Source: Straminergon stramineum
Lineage: Eukaryota; Streptophyta; Bryopsida; Hypnales; Calliergonaceae
DNA: 64,000 nt
NCBI GenBank assembly: GCA_963920665.1
Contig: OY987273.1
Location: forward strand, 3,784,501-3,848,500
Reading direction: 5' to 3'
The position numbers and the translations under genes were made by a program. The notes under the pieces were generated by a model. That model did no database searches and was not told the origin of the DNA. It saw only the letters and a program-made list of their open reading frames with translations. Shown in pieces: positions 12,001-24,942 of the stretch. How positions within the stretch are numbered: the stretch's first letter is position 1; each line of letters opens with the position of its first letter.

Positions 12001-14945
12001 AGGATTCTTTATGGTCCTTTATTTCATGGGCATCAGCATAGTTCTTGCCTCTCTTAATGCATAAACTACGTTCATCATTCATAATTTTTATGTAAATAAA
12101 GTACGAATCAAACTAGTAATTGTGCCCTTTCACCATGATTGAAATATGTTTGCAAGCTTGAAAAAGCATCATCATGCCATATTTCATTGAAGAACAACAA
12201 AAAAGTTCACTGTCATGTTCCGTTAAACATAGCAATGTCATGACTTGTAATTGTAGATGAAGTTTAGAATTAAAGCTATCCATCGAGGTATATTCATTTT
12301 GTTAATTATCCTATGATTATAGAACATCCAAGGTGGTGTAAGTCTCTCCAAAATGATTGTTTTAAATAAATCCCCTTCATAATTTGTATCCCTATATTTG
12401 ACAAATTATAGTTCTAATTGTATTTAAGGTTGATAGTGTAAAGGAGCATGAAATTGGTATACAAGCATTAAAATCCATTACTTAAGATAAAAGAAATAGG
12501 CATTTCACATGTTAGTGAATTCAAGAAACACTTCTTATTGTAAGACTAACTACTATTGAAGAGAATCCTAGAAGATTCACTTGAAACCTTCAATCATAAA
12601 GGGAATTGGAGATTGATCAAATATATTAATCATGTTAGTAGTACACAATACATGTCTAACTGTAAAGTACCCCTAAATGAAATTGGAGATGAATTTCTTC
12701 AGTGTCCAAACAACCAAATAAATGTATTGAAGATGCTATCTAGGGCCGTGGCATAACAAAATGGCAATTCTATTGCGGGAGATTCTAACTTATAGCAAAC
12801 TTAATTGTCTAACGATAAATGCAATTCTAGATTCATGATTTCAGAACTGTGATAAATTCTAGAAGCACATGAATGAGTTTGTAATTATATCTCTCTCCAT
12901 TTTGTGTGAAAATGATAATTATAATGCATTTCATGTATTTTGAATGGAGTGTTGCGACTTTGGATGGATTGTAGATCAAAGTACACCATATTTAATATAA
13001 ATAAAAAACATGTATTTGACTATACTTCATTATCAATTGTGAAGACTAGTACATTTGTTAGAAATAATGAAAATTCTTACCAAATTAAAATGCATAATCC
13101 CAGAAGTACTTATGATCAAAATTGAATTAACAAATTCCATATTAAGCACTTTTCTTAAACTGCAAAATAGTTCCTAAATAAAGTATTATTTGCAAGCAAT
13201 ATGTACCAAATCCTAAACCCTAAAGTGAACGGAATTGGAGATTGTTTTGCCAACCTCTTCATAGACACCCTACAAAATTTAATGCATGTCCGATACATCA
13301 ATAAGAAGTTTATGGCTCTGAACATAATTAGTTCTATTGCTAGTCAAAGTGGTTCTTTTAAGAATGTGGATGGAGTACAATGGATATAGTTTTGGGTGAT
13401 TCTCACGGACTAGAGAGATTATTTTTGGCCTTGAAAGATGGTTTTCCAACTTTAATTACAAATTCATAACCATTTCACACTTTGGTCAAAAAATATAATG
13501 TCAATTGCCTTCATTATTTTGAGAGACAACACTTGAATGACTTCAATTGGGCAACGTGTTTAATTGGTAAAGGATGATACTTTGTTTCCTCGGGGGACAT
13601 TTTGGCCTTGTTAGGTTTATATGACTTTAATTCTTAGGAATTTTTTTTTGGGGGGGGGGAGGAAGTGCGATTTTGTGAGAGCTTTGTGGATATATAGATT
13701 TTATGTGAATCAATGCTTGTGGGAAAAATTGATGGATCAAGAAGCCATAAATGGAGGCTAGCAATCAGCTTGAAGAAATCATATAGTGTCTAACCAATTA
13801 AAATTTTTTTTCCTAATGAAAGCATAATTTTGTTCTCCACCATTGAGGCATTGATTCATTCTATTTTCACTAGTGATGAGAAAGTTATGGATAGTCTTAG
13901 TTTTTTGAGCAATCTAAGCATCTTTGTGTAAAAATAACTTAAAGGATTCGTTTTCCAAATTTTTTGTTACAGAGGGTTATGTTTGCTTTAGTTATTAGAA
14001 CAATCACAACATTGGAATTATTGTATTTCAATTTCATCTTAGATTTATGGATGATTTATTTTTTCATTCAATCTTGAACCTATTATTACTTATTAATAAC
14101 AATTTCTTAATGAGTAAAATAGGAAATAATTGTTTTTTTTGTGAAATTTTTTCATAGATTCTCACTGAAGTATTCAATATAGAAACCTAGAAAATGAAAA
14201 AAAATAATACATAAATTAGAAGTTCAGAAAGCCATAAAATTTAGTTACATAAATACTAAGTTGTAAAAAAATGGTTTCCTTTACTTTGGATGCAAATATG
14301 TTGTAATCTATCATGTTGTTGAAGTTTAATATGAAATTTCTTTCAATCATATAATTTTGATCATTCTAGTCTAGTGCATGATTCTATCATTTGATATGTA
14401 GACCAAAACAATTTTTCAAGTTTTTTTCTCTAGTAATAGAACTGGCAATTCTAAGTGTGTTTTTAAGGAGGAATTATAGCTTTGGGTCTACTAATAAAGG
14501 GGTTAATTTGAGAAATTCAAAATATGTACACTAGCAAGCTTGAAGACTAGGTTTTGAAATACATAACAAATTACCCCATAAGCATTTCAACATTCATTTT
14601 TTGGACGATGAACTAATTGGAAATCATAATTCATCCTTGTAATTGCTAATGTAGGATGAAAACTGATATTTTAATTTGTGGAGATACTAACTTTAATTAT
14701 ATAAAGTTGTTGTCCTATGTAAAGTTTGGATTTGGTGTTAAGAGAGTACACTATATAATTATTTTTCTAAATCTACAATGTACAAGTATGTGAAGTGGTC
14801 AAATGGCATTGACTTTAGTTCAAAATTGGATTAGCCAAAATGAGGTCATGGATTTTAAGAACATTGAAATTTCAAAAATTAAAGGACCATGTGAAGAGAA
14901 CTTCATTATAAATCCATTCCAACAAATAATCATACTACTAAAATC
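8388..14945. other. AT-rich gene-poor region
   Basis: I see no supported gene in about 6.5 kb. The region holds an AT microsatellite, a T-run followed by a G-run near 13650-13660, and many short A+T-rich frames without domain signatures. Only weak palindrome relics occur (about 10440 and 10725). Confidence 0.5.
8977..9039. repeat. AT dinucleotide microsatellite
   Basis: About 31 uninterrupted AT units follow a short ACAC run. Confidence 0.97.
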
Positions 14946-15793
14946 ACAGTGACCTCTTTAATATCACATATTCAGACTATGTGATATTACAGAAATCCGA
15001 TGACCTCTGTAATATCACATATTCAGACTATGTGATATTACAGAAATAGAGTAGAAAGTAGTCGTTGAGGTGAGGTGATATTAGAGAGGATTGACAGAGT
15101 GATATTAAAGAGGTGTGATTTTGATTGCTTTTTTTGGCTTCAAACTTCATTGCTCTTCCACAATCTCGTGATTTTGTGCAATTTGAACTTTCATGCTTTC
15201 AATGTGCTATTGCTATTACCATATGATTTGAAAAATTTGTTGGGTTGAAGCAATTTGAGATTCCACAACAATTCATGTTTTCACAAAGTATTTGAAATTT
15301 GCAAATTTGTCATTTCAAGTCTTCAATTTTAGTCACCATTGTTTGTGAGGCAAGAACTTTATCAAGTGGTGGTGTTCAAGTATTCAATTGAGTTCAACAA
15401 TATCTCCAAGGTACCCAAATTTCTTTACATTTACTTTGAGCAAATTTGACTTTAAGTATAGATTGATTGTTTGAATATTGAGCTTTGTTTGAGCAATTTG
15501 AGCTTCATTTGAGCAATTTGAGCTTCATTTGAATAATTTTAATGTAATTTGAGTCTCAATCTATTAGTTTGATCTATTTAGATGGGAATTTGAAGCCAAA
15601 AAAAGCAATCAAAATCACACCTCTTTAATATCACTCTGTCAATCCTCTCTAATATCACTTCACCTCAACGGGCATTTCGAAACCCTACTCTATTTCTGTA
15701 ATATCACATAGTTTAAATATGTGATATTACAGAGGTCGTCGGATTTCTGTAATATCACATAGTCTGAATATGTGATATTAAAGAGGTCACTGT
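14946..15793. mobile_element. Foldback/MITE-like element with nested hairpins
   Basis: The left arm (14946-15145) and right arm (about 15590-15793) are inverted copies of roughly 200 bp. They start ACAGTGACCTCTTTAATATC and end GATATTAAAGAGGTCACTGT. Inside each arm a unit of about 50 bp occurs twice, and each unit is itself a hairpin (AATATCACATA...TATGTGATATT). The central 440 bp are AT-rich with TTTGAGCAATTTGAGCTTCA tandem repeats and hold no ORF. I could not find a convincing target-site duplication, so the superfamily is open. It lies just 5' of the Helitron coding frame and could be nested in that element. Confidence 0.8.
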
Positions 15794-16164
15794 ACTTTTG
15801 AGCTTCATTTGAGCAATTTGGGTGAAATTTCGTCAATGCAATCTAACCTAATTTTAATAGTTTGACTTAGTTGAAGCCTAATTTAAACAACTTGAGTATT
15901 TGTTTGAGCTTCATTTGAACAAATCGAGGCAAACTTGAACAATTTTATCTAATTTAGATAGTATAATTTAATGTGAGCAATTTGACCTAACTTTTGCAAT
16001 AGTCTCCAAAATCCAAAATTTTATTGTTGAATATATTTTGATGACTATTTTGATGTGCAGTGGATTTTAGGAGACAAAGCATTGGAACGAAGTGGAGCAT
16101 ATTCAAGGGGTGCAAATTTTTAGAGTGCAAGTTATATAGGTGCAATTTCCAACCTATTTTTTTA

Positions 16165-16300
16165 TTTATTTTGCACTATATAGTTTCATTGTTGTAGAGT
16201 TTAGGGTTTAGGGTTTTTATTATCCTATCCTAAACTCTTTTTTGTAATTTTGCACTACAAAGTTTCATTGTTGTAGAGTTTAGGGTTTAGGGTTTTTCCT
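16165..16300. repeat. Short tandem duplication with telomere-like TTTAGGG
   Basis: Two copies, about 84 bp apart, of a unit containing TTGCACTA...AGTTTCATTGTTGTAGAG followed by two TTTAGGG repeats. They lie directly upstream of the Helitron start codon and may be part of its 5' leader. Confidence 0.7.
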
Positions 16301-16334
16301 AGCTTAAATTTATTATTGTCATCTCTTTTAGACT

Positions 16335-19300
16335 ATGGCTCAGGCTTTGTCTACGATTGATGACTATATAGATGTCATTATTGATGGCATTGGATCCATG
16401 TGCATCCAATGTCCAAAATGTTTAGCATTTCGTTTTAGGAAGGAAAAGGCGACAATTTGTTGTTACAATGGCAAAGTTGCCAATGAACATGTCAGCCATC
16501 CTATTGTCCATCCAATGTTCCATGAACTTTTCATGGGGAATACACCTAACTCTCGAGGATTTCTAAAATCCATTAGAAAATATAATCAAGCTTTTGCATT
16601 TACAAGTATGCGTAGTAAATTTCAGTCTAACCAAGTCGAGGGTCAAGGGGTATATACTTTTCGTGTAAACGGAGACTTATGCCATCATATTGGAAATTTA
16701 GAGCCCGAAATAGATCATGGCGCAAGATTTGCACAAATTTATTTTTTGGATGATGATTTGCAAACGGATCGTCGCATGGAGATCTTTGATGATCTTCATT
16801 GTGACACCGTTAACAACATCCAAGAAGTTTTAGATTCGATAAATGCATTAGTTCGTGGTTTTAAGTCTTCACGTCATATTCTTACGGGGGGACAAAATGT
16901 GGGACTTCGTATCTCCGGTGAGACTCCTAATGGTGAACATCATCGTCGATACAATCGACCTATCGTTCCAGAGATTGTTGCTGTTGTTTTGGATGAACAA
17001 CACATGGCATCTGGTCGAAATATTATTCTTCACCAACGTGGTGGAAATTTACAACGGATAAAGGAAATTCATCCAGCTTATGATGCTTTATCCAATCCTT
17101 TGTTATTTCCAGATGGTCGATGTGGATGGTCACCTACCTTTAAAGCAAATACTAGAGCGACTTTAAAGTCATTTGTCCAATATATGCTTCAAAAGCGGCC
17201 CGAGTCTAATGTACTACATAGGGCTGGTAGGTTATTTCAACAATATGTAGTAGATCAATATTTACATGTAGAACATGAAAATTTGCTTTTCATTAGGCAA
17301 CATCAAGCAGAACTTCGAGCAAAATGCTATCAAGGGATTGTAGATGCTTTGCAGGAAGACAATAGAGCACGCATAGGACGTCGCATTGTTTTACCTGCAA
17401 CATTCATTGGATCCCCTAGATACATGCAAAAACTCTTCCATGACAGTATGGTTTTGGTTAGAGTTTTAGGCAAACCGGATTTGTTTATAACAATGACGTG
17501 TAATCCGACTTGGTCTGAGATCATTGATGAGCTTGAACCAGGTCAAAGTCCTCCCGATCGTCCAGATATTGTTGTACGTGTTTTTGAGCTTAAATTAAGA
17601 GCAATGATGGACGAAATCACAAAAAAAAATGTGTTGGGGGAGACAATTGCTTTTTGTTACACTATTGAGTTTCAAAAACGTGGTCTCCCCCATGCTCATA
17701 TTCTTTTGTGGTTAAAAAATAAGGTTAACAATTGTGACCTTGTAGATAAAGTTGTATGTACTGAAATTCCAGATTTGGATAGGCAACCACAACTTTATGC
17801 TGCGGTTGCTAAACACATGATGCACGGTCCTTGCGGTTTGGATAATGTCAATTGTCCATGTATGGAGGATGGAAAATGCTCTAAACATTATCCAATGCAA
17901 ACTCGAGATACCACTGAGATGAATGGCAACGGTCATATATTGTATCGTCGCCGAAATCACGGTCGATATGTAGAGAAACGCACTCGTGGTCAAATTGTCC
18001 ATTTGGACAATTGATGGGTTGTGCCATACAACCCATATTTAGTAGGACGTTTTAATTGTCATATTAATGTGGAGGTTTGTAGTTCAGTAAAAACTGTTAA
18101 ATACCTCCATAAATATATTTTCAAAGGTCCAGATTGTGGCGTTATAGAAACAGATGAGGTCGTGGATGAGATTAAAGAATTCTTGGAGGGACGCTATGTG
18201 GCCGCCCAAGAAGCATGTTGGAGGCTCTTTGGTTTTGAAACCAACAACAAGAGTCATAGTATTTGCCGTTTACCTGTTCATCTTCCCGATCAACAATTTG
18301 TTACTTTTCAGGAAGGAACATCTTTGCAATCGGTGATTGATCAAAACACTGAGACTAAACTTACAAAGTTTTTTGAACTCAATCGGCGCATTCGTGCTTT
18401 GATTGCTTCTGGTAATCAAGGCAATCATATGCTTCTTCGATACATGGATCTTCCACTCCACTATAAGTGGGATGTGAAAAAAAACATGTGGGAAAAAAAA
18501 CAACGCAAAGTAAAAGTTTTTCGTAGGGTGAATATGGTTCCCGTAGGTATTGAATTATTTTACTTGCGTTTGTTGTTGACTCATATTGAGGCACCAACTT
18601 CATTTGATGACCTATTTTGTTTTCAAGATATGGTACATCCAACATACAAAGCTGCTTGCATTGCAAGAGGGCTATTGCAAGACGATGCTGAATGGGACAA
18701 TTGTCTCTTAGAGGCAACTGTCATTGCATTGCCTAGACAAATTCGACGGTTGTTTGCAACACTTCTTGTATTTGGACAACCGTTGGATCCTCTTGGCTTG
18801 CTGAGAAGACATCTTGATGCTATGTTTGATGATTGGCACGATGATCAAAACCGTTATAGCAAAGCAATTTTATCTATAGATGAACATTTATCATCCTCAA
18901 ATAAACGCATTGTAGATTTTTATGACATTCAAGATTTGAATGAATTTGGTTATTCAAACATTGTTGATATTGGTGGTGATGCCAATGACAATAATGATTT
19001 AGATAATTCAAACAATAACTTTATTGAAGAGGATGTGGATAGACTAAACGAAGAGCAACATATAGTTTTCAATGCAGTTACTATTGCTATTTTGGAACCC
19101 CATCCTTCAAGTGAGTTATTTTTCTTGGATGGTCCTGGAGGTACTGGCAAGACTTTTGTATACAATACCATATTAGGTTATCTTCGTGGTCGTGGTGTCA
19201 AGTGTATGGCAATGGCAACAAGTGGGATTGCTGCTTGTCTTTTGCATGAAGGACGAACAGCACATTCTTCTCTTGCCATTCCATTACAATTGCATGATAA

Positions 19301-20384
19301 ATCGACATGTTGTATTAGTGCTCAATCATCGTTAGCTCAAAGTTTACGTGAAGTACAATTGATTGTACTTGATGAAGCTTGTGCTGGACATAGATTTATG
19401 ATTGAAGCAATTGATCGATTATTGCGAGATATTCGTGGTATTGATACTCCAAGTGGTGGCCTTGTAGTTTTATATGGTGGTGATTTTCGATAAACTTTGC
19501 CTGTCGTTGTAGGTGGGGACTGCAAACAAACTATTGAAGCTTGCTTGCAGCGTTCATATTTGTTTCCATTAATGCAACATTTTCATTTGACCACTAATAT
19601 GCAATTGCAAAGTCAACCAGACTTTCAACAATTTTTGTTAGATATTGGTGAAGGCAAAACTGGTTCAGAGGTAGAGATACCGCTTGAAATGGTTGCATAT
19701 GGAAATTCTCTAGATGGGCTCATTGATACAATTTTTGATGACCCGGTTGATTTCTCTGAGCGTGTAATTTTGGTTGTCCGAAATGATGATGCTCAAGAAA
19801 TCAACCGTAAAATCACTGATCGCATGCTTGGTGATGTGCATCAATGTTTTAGTGCTGATTTTGTACATGAGAATGATGAGCATGCGCATCATTATCCAGT
19901 AGAGTTTTTAAATTCCTTACATTTGAGCGGTTTGCCACCTCACCAATTAAATCTTAAATGTGGTCAATATGTGATGTTGTTAAGGAACTTAAATCCAGCA
20001 AAAGGTTTATGCAATGGTAGTCGCTTGCGATTGTTGCAAGTGTCTCCATCTGTATTATTGTGTGAAATTGTAGAAGGGCATCATCGTGGCCAAGAAGTGT
20101 TGATTCCAAGAATCACACATCCTTGCAATGATAGCCGTTTGCCATTCACATTATGTCGGAGACAATTTCCTATCACTAGTGCTTTTGCTATGACAATCAA
20201 CAAATCGCAGGGCCAATCATATGACCGAGTTGGCATTTATCTTCGGAATGAAGTATTTAGCCACGGTCAGTTATATGTGGCTTTGTCTCGTGGTAGACAT
20301 CTTGCAAACATTAAGGTTGCCAATGACCGTTCAAGTACCGTGCGAATGGTAAAAAATGTGGTTTACCATGAGGTTTTTGCATGA
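16335..20384 (+). pseudogene. Helitron Rep/helicase protein with two in-frame stops
   Basis: A 1350-codon frame encodes a RepHel protein, the rolling-circle transposition enzyme of Helitrons. Order: N-terminal CPKCLAF...CCYNGKV zinc-finger-like region (residues 23-55); Helitron_like_N/Rep domain with GLPHAHILLW (two-His motif, about residue 450) and KYLHKYIFKGPD (Tyr motif, about 590); Pif1-type helicase with DGPGGTGKT Walker A (about 931), LIVLDEA Walker B, GGDFR (about 1048) and INKSQGQSYDRVG plus YVALSRG (about 1290). TGA at 18012 stands where families have Arg before WVVPYNP, and TAA at 19491 where Gln follows GGDFR. Both are single C-to-T changes, and no frameshift exists. No RPA or OTU domain follows. 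ATG 16335 is chosen because the conserved N-terminus begins soon after it. Confidence 0.93.
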
Positions 20385-20823
20385 CATTTGTCGTGTAGAT
20401 TCTTACAAATATCAACACCTTGATCAGGTGGATGGAAAAGTTAAGAGTTTGTTTCAAACTCTGCATGTTTAGGGTTCATGCACGCTTCGGCGACGTCCCC
20501 TTCCATCCAACTGTATTCTTTTGGTGTCCATTATTATTTTATTGTCTCAATTGAGACAACCTATTCTATCAATATTTATAATTAAATTATATTTCAAGCA
20601 TTTTTGTTGTTTGGATTTGAATTCTTTTACATTTCAATGTATGTATATTTTTTAATGTATATTGTACATTTCAATATATGCATGTTTGTAAAAAAAATTG
20701 TAAAAAGATTTTAATAATTTTTACCAACTAAATTATTGAAATTTATTACTTTGCATTTTATTTTGTGAAAATTCTTTCTATCTTTCTAATATCTTTTTAG
20801 TAAAATAGTACAGTGAATGTGTA

Positions 20824-20846
20824 GCGTAGCAAGCGCCAACCTCTAG
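20824..20846 (+). other. Candidate Helitron 3' terminus
   Basis: A GCGT-AGCAA-GCGC mini-hairpin lies a few bases before CTAG, followed by T, as at plant Helitron 3' ends (hairpin then CTRR, insertion before T). It is 460 bp beyond the coding frame on the correct strand. The 5' TC end was not located. Confidence 0.5.
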
Positions 20847-23020
20847 TAAAAGATACTAAAATAATAATTTCATCAAAGTTTTGTCAAAGTCTTGTGCATT
20901 GCACAATAAGGTTCAAGGGCAATCCATCGCAATGAGAATCCTCAACAAATTTTTTGTAGAGATCAATGCGGAAATTTGCCTAAAAATCCTATTTCCCTAA
21001 AATTGCATACCTTGAGCAAGGTCTATAGCTAACCTAAATTTAAACTAAAGATTCACTTCCATAATCTTCTTTACACTCATTGAATTGAAAAGAGCAAATT
21101 CCACAACTCATCTCCAAATACAATCTATAAGAACAATTATGCAAGCTCATTCTTTTGGTGTTTAACTTACAAACATAAAAAAAAATCTCTAACTTAAACT
21201 GTGATCTCTGCTCATATAATTTCTACATCTCTCTATTCATTAAATTTCAATTTCATTTCACAAAAATAAGCTAAGAGCTTCAAAAACTATAAATTTCTAT
21301 CTATCTTTTAACTATCTTTTAGTGCTTTCATCTCGAGACTTCTAACATTTGATTTCACACCACCTTCACAACAAATTTTCTATTCAGATTGTTTATGGCA
21401 ACTTACATCTAAAATATACCAACTACAATGCACATCATCAATCTTGAGTTTCCTAACTTTCAATTTGTCAAGTGATGTGGCATCTAGTTTTACTATAAAA
21501 TGATAATATTGTTCTTCTAATTGAATTATTTTAAAAGGATTTTCGGGATTTATGTCTCAAATTAAAAAAAAATATGGATGATAGTATTGGTGAATGTAAC
21601 TATAGAGATGGAAGATATAAATCAAAATCTACAAGTTCCATTTGTATATCAATTCCAACATATGCTTCCAATTGCCCCCGCTCACATTGAATTAATTTTC
21701 TCAAATTAGGAACTCAGGAGATGAATTTGTAAGTTCAAGGGGGTAAAGGGTTAAAAAAAACCTAAATTAATAACATTCACTAATCCCAAGTAATGAGAAC
21801 TTACCTTGAGTTGACGCTTATGTTCACTTGAGTTCACCTATCATTATGGGTTGGGGTGGCGCCTTGATGATGGAGGACCAAGATGTCAACTCCAACTGCC
21901 CCCCTTCTCTCCCTCGATGGCTTCCTCCTCTCCCTCTTGCTTTCCTTCAGCTTAGTGCGATTGGTGCTTTCGTTCTCGCGGTTGTTTGTTTCTCGCCATC
22001 GACTGTTTCTTGCAATTGTTTGTTTCTCCCAGTCGGATTGGGAGCGGGCGTACGACTTAAACTTTAGCTTGTAGGAATTTTACTGATTTTCCTTCCTCCG
22101 TTTTTGGTGTGTGAGTGCATGAGTTGTGAGTACCTCCTGCCTAGAGAAGGTGACGGTGGTTCAAAATAGAGTTGATTTCCAGATTTTGAGGAAGGCAAGG
22201 CGTGTATGGCGCGAGGCACTATGCAGGCGGCAGGCGCGAAGTGTTTTGCGTGGTGCGGGGCACGGGGCACGGGGGCGCGAGGCGCTATGCGTGGTGCGTG
22301 GTGATGGGCGTGGGGACCTGGAACGCCTGGAGCTCGTGTTAAGAGAGGTGGAGCGCGCGTGGTTGTAGTTCAGGTAAGTAGAAACGAAATCATCATTTAG
22401 TCCTCTTCATTTTGCAATGAAAGTCTGACTAGTTTCCTCACAATCATAGTGCATTGTTTGTTTAGCACTGTAGGTTGGGACACGGAAGTTGCAGAATGCT
22501 AATCCAAGCATGTTCAAATCTGCCCATTTTTTTTTTCTCAGTGATAGACAGAGAACTTTTATTTTCATTCCACTATAGGACAGTTCACATGCGCAGAAGC
22601 TACCTCCTCATAGTAAAGGTCTGCCAAACTTTGAATGTCATTCATTCCATTGTAGGTTTGTATTATATTCCACGAGTTGCCTCTTACTGTAGGAAATTAG
22701 GTTCTTATTTATTTTTGAGAAAGTAACTTCCTTACAATGTTTGCGACAATCGTTACTAGGATTGTGTGCTTGAATTTTGTAGTTGCAGAAACAACTGATC
22801 AACGGTAGGCTAGTAAGTTTGTAAATAAAACATGAATATAGTCTCAGAATTTCATTGCTGGAATAGGGTTATGATGCGAGACAATCTTACTTACGTTAGT
22901 CTAACTTCCGAAGGGTGTGCTTTGCCGCACTTACCAACATCATCAGTAAGTAGGCACTTCGCAATTGTGTTTTTGTTTTTTGACATCCAATTGGCAATGG
23001 ACATCTAGTTATGGAGAGGG
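20847..23020. other. Intergenic, with a GC-rich patch
   Basis: No gene could be supported. At about 21840-22370 base composition rises and GCGCGAGGC-type words recur around 22210-22290, giving several short open frames without domain signatures. The rest is AT-rich. Confidence 0.4.
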
Positions 23021-23176
23021 GCATTCTCTATCTACTGATCTCTAGATGCGGTCTTTCTTGTAACTAGTGTCTTCACAATTCCTTCCAATGGTAAACCTAA
23101 AATTCTAGTTATTTGTGAGAAATCAAACATCTATTACACTGCAAATTGAGAGTGGAGGACGTTTTTCAATTTATAC

Positions 23177-23606
23177 TGTCTCCAGATCTCCAGATAGAAA
23201 AAAAAGAACAATCCATTCCATTCTGCATATCATCTGGAGATCTCCAGATGGAAAAAAATGAGCAATCCACTCTACATATCATTTGGAGATCTCTAGATGA
23301 CAAAGTATAAACAACCCACAATCCACATATCATCTGGAGATCTCCAGATGACAGAGTATAAACAACCCACAATCCACATATCATCTGGAGATCTCCAGAT
23401 GACAGAGTATGAACAACCTATAGTCTACATATCATCTGGAGATCTCCAGATGACAAAGAATGAACCACACACTCCATACGTAATTCTCACATATCGATGG
23501 AATTGTATAACCAATTAAGCTTAAAGTCGAGAAAAAATTAGCAAATTCTGATTATCTAATTGGGTCGACCGTGTTATCTTCACTATCAATTGGAGATCTC
23601 TAGATG
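23177..23606. repeat. Palindrome array, about 50-bp period
   Basis: Copies start at about 23177, 23231, 23280, 23331, 23382, 23433 and 23587. Those at 23231, 23331, 23382 and 23433 are exact 20-bp palindromes. The spacer (ACAGAGTATAAACAACCCAC and following bases) is shared only within this array. It ends about 60 bp before the coding frame of the plus-strand gene at 23.67 kb. Confidence 0.95.
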
Positions 23607-23658
23607 ACTTCTTGACCGTGAAGAGAAATTCTTACTATCCTCATTTACTTGATGCAAA

Positions 23659-24942
23659 GATGAACACTTGTCTGAGGGTCCTGAGGACGCTCAACCAGTG
23701 AAGCTTGCCCCCTTCCATGACGGATGGATTCATAAGTTCACATATTGTGGAGATTTCAACGTTGGAACCATATATCGTTGCCGTGCGAAAATTACAGAAT
23801 GGGGGATTGAGTGGAAGGAGGATGCTGATGGTGTAGTCCGAATTGTTCCAAGTTTTGTCAACCACGCGAGGGTGAACATGACCGCAGGCCTGAACGTTCT
23901 CGAAATGCAAGGTCTCGACGAGTTCAATGTCCTCCTTGTAATTGAAGAGAAGATAGGAAAATCCGGAAATTCTCGAATATATGGGCTTATTCTAGACTAC
24001 AGTCAAATGGACCTTAGTTTGTGTCATAGTTGTGTGGAATGTGGATTATTGTTTTGCAAGAATGATGTCCCGGGGTGAACTCCTAAGAGCATGAGTGTAC
24101 AATGGGATCTGATCAAAGAGGCCTGGGATGACATGAACCCTACCCCCCAAAATGATGAAGGCAAGACGCTGGAACCGTCTCCTAAAAAGAAGACTAAGAA
24201 GTGGAAGTCTCTGGTGGGTGCCCCCGGCGACGCCGAGAAAGATGATGTGAAGAAGCTTACTCTTGCCCAATGTGTGAAAATGAATGAGGTAGAAGTGAAG
24301 AAGCTTCAACCGAAGGACGTGAAGGTCATGAAGGCTCTGTACAAGACTACATTCGATCTGTTGTACAAATGGGGAAAAAAACCATTCACAGATGTGGTTA
24401 GGGAGCCACTGCGGGTGCATTTTGATTACTTGCACAAGGCCCCAGTCCCTCAACTTGTATATCAAGGAATCGATGAGGGTCGATTAAAGAGTATCAAAAA
24501 CAAAGCACGCCTTGAAACCGACTATCAGTCTAAATTCAGACACATTACCGTTCTTCCCGTCAAGCAAGGGCCATATGGTGCTAACGGGCAAGCCAAATTC
24601 TATGATACTTGCCCGAAGAGGGAATTCCTCCAAAATGACATGCCTTACTATATCATTGGAGGGCAACACACAGTGGAAGCATACAGGACCCTAGTGCAGG
24701 ATGGAGAGATCCCTGAGTGTGATAAGCAGGAAGCCTCCACTTTTAATATAATTCCAGTATATGCCCCATGCAGTAAATGGAATGACCTCATATTGCTCTC
24801 GCGAGCCCTAAACCAGAACGTAGCTGGTGAATAGAGGGAGCAATCATTTACCAAGCAACTCATGTATGCAAGAATCAAGTGGAAAGAAATGGGGAGTCCT
24901 CAGCCTTCCTACGGTGGCTGAGCACACTCACAGTTGTATCTG
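23659..24942 (+). pseudogene. Exon 1 of multi-domain gene: ParB-like region
   Basis: A continuous frame ends at a GTATGT donor. The N-terminal part (CGDFNVGTIYRCRAKITEWG, LCHSCVECGLLFCKNDVPG) is unrecognised but holds a CxxC...C pattern. A Lys-rich linker follows, then a segment with FRHITVLPV and YIIGGQHTVEAYRTL (24640-24695). The GGQHT block resembles box II of ParB-type nuclease/CTPase folds, which here could bind DNA or nucleotide; that is inference from one motif and its setting. Three in-frame stops, TGA 24076, TAG 24832 and TGA 24919, fit Arg/Gln codons, and the frame continues unshifted through them. The start is uncertain because no ATG is clearly favoured, and an upstream exon is possible. 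The 50-bp palindrome array lies directly upstream. Confidence 0.6.

Noticed and set aside
8388..14945. tRNA or other structured RNA genes in the AT-rich region
   Set aside because: No cloverleaf-like A/B-box pairs or conserved RNA motifs were recognised by eye; a covariance-model scan would be needed to exclude them.
14946..15793. TA or 9-bp target duplication around the foldback element
   Set aside because: Flanks AAAATC and ACTTTT do not match at any length I tried, so no superfamily was assigned.
21828..22368. GC-rich open frames as a gene
   Set aside because: Overlapping frames on both strands are low in complexity, built from GCGCGAGGC-type words, and show no domain or splice support.
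23166..23518. Open frames reading SGDLQM or IWRSPDD repeats as a repeat protein
   Set aside because: These residues are only the translation of the palindrome in different frames and on both strands. Frames are short and change between loci.
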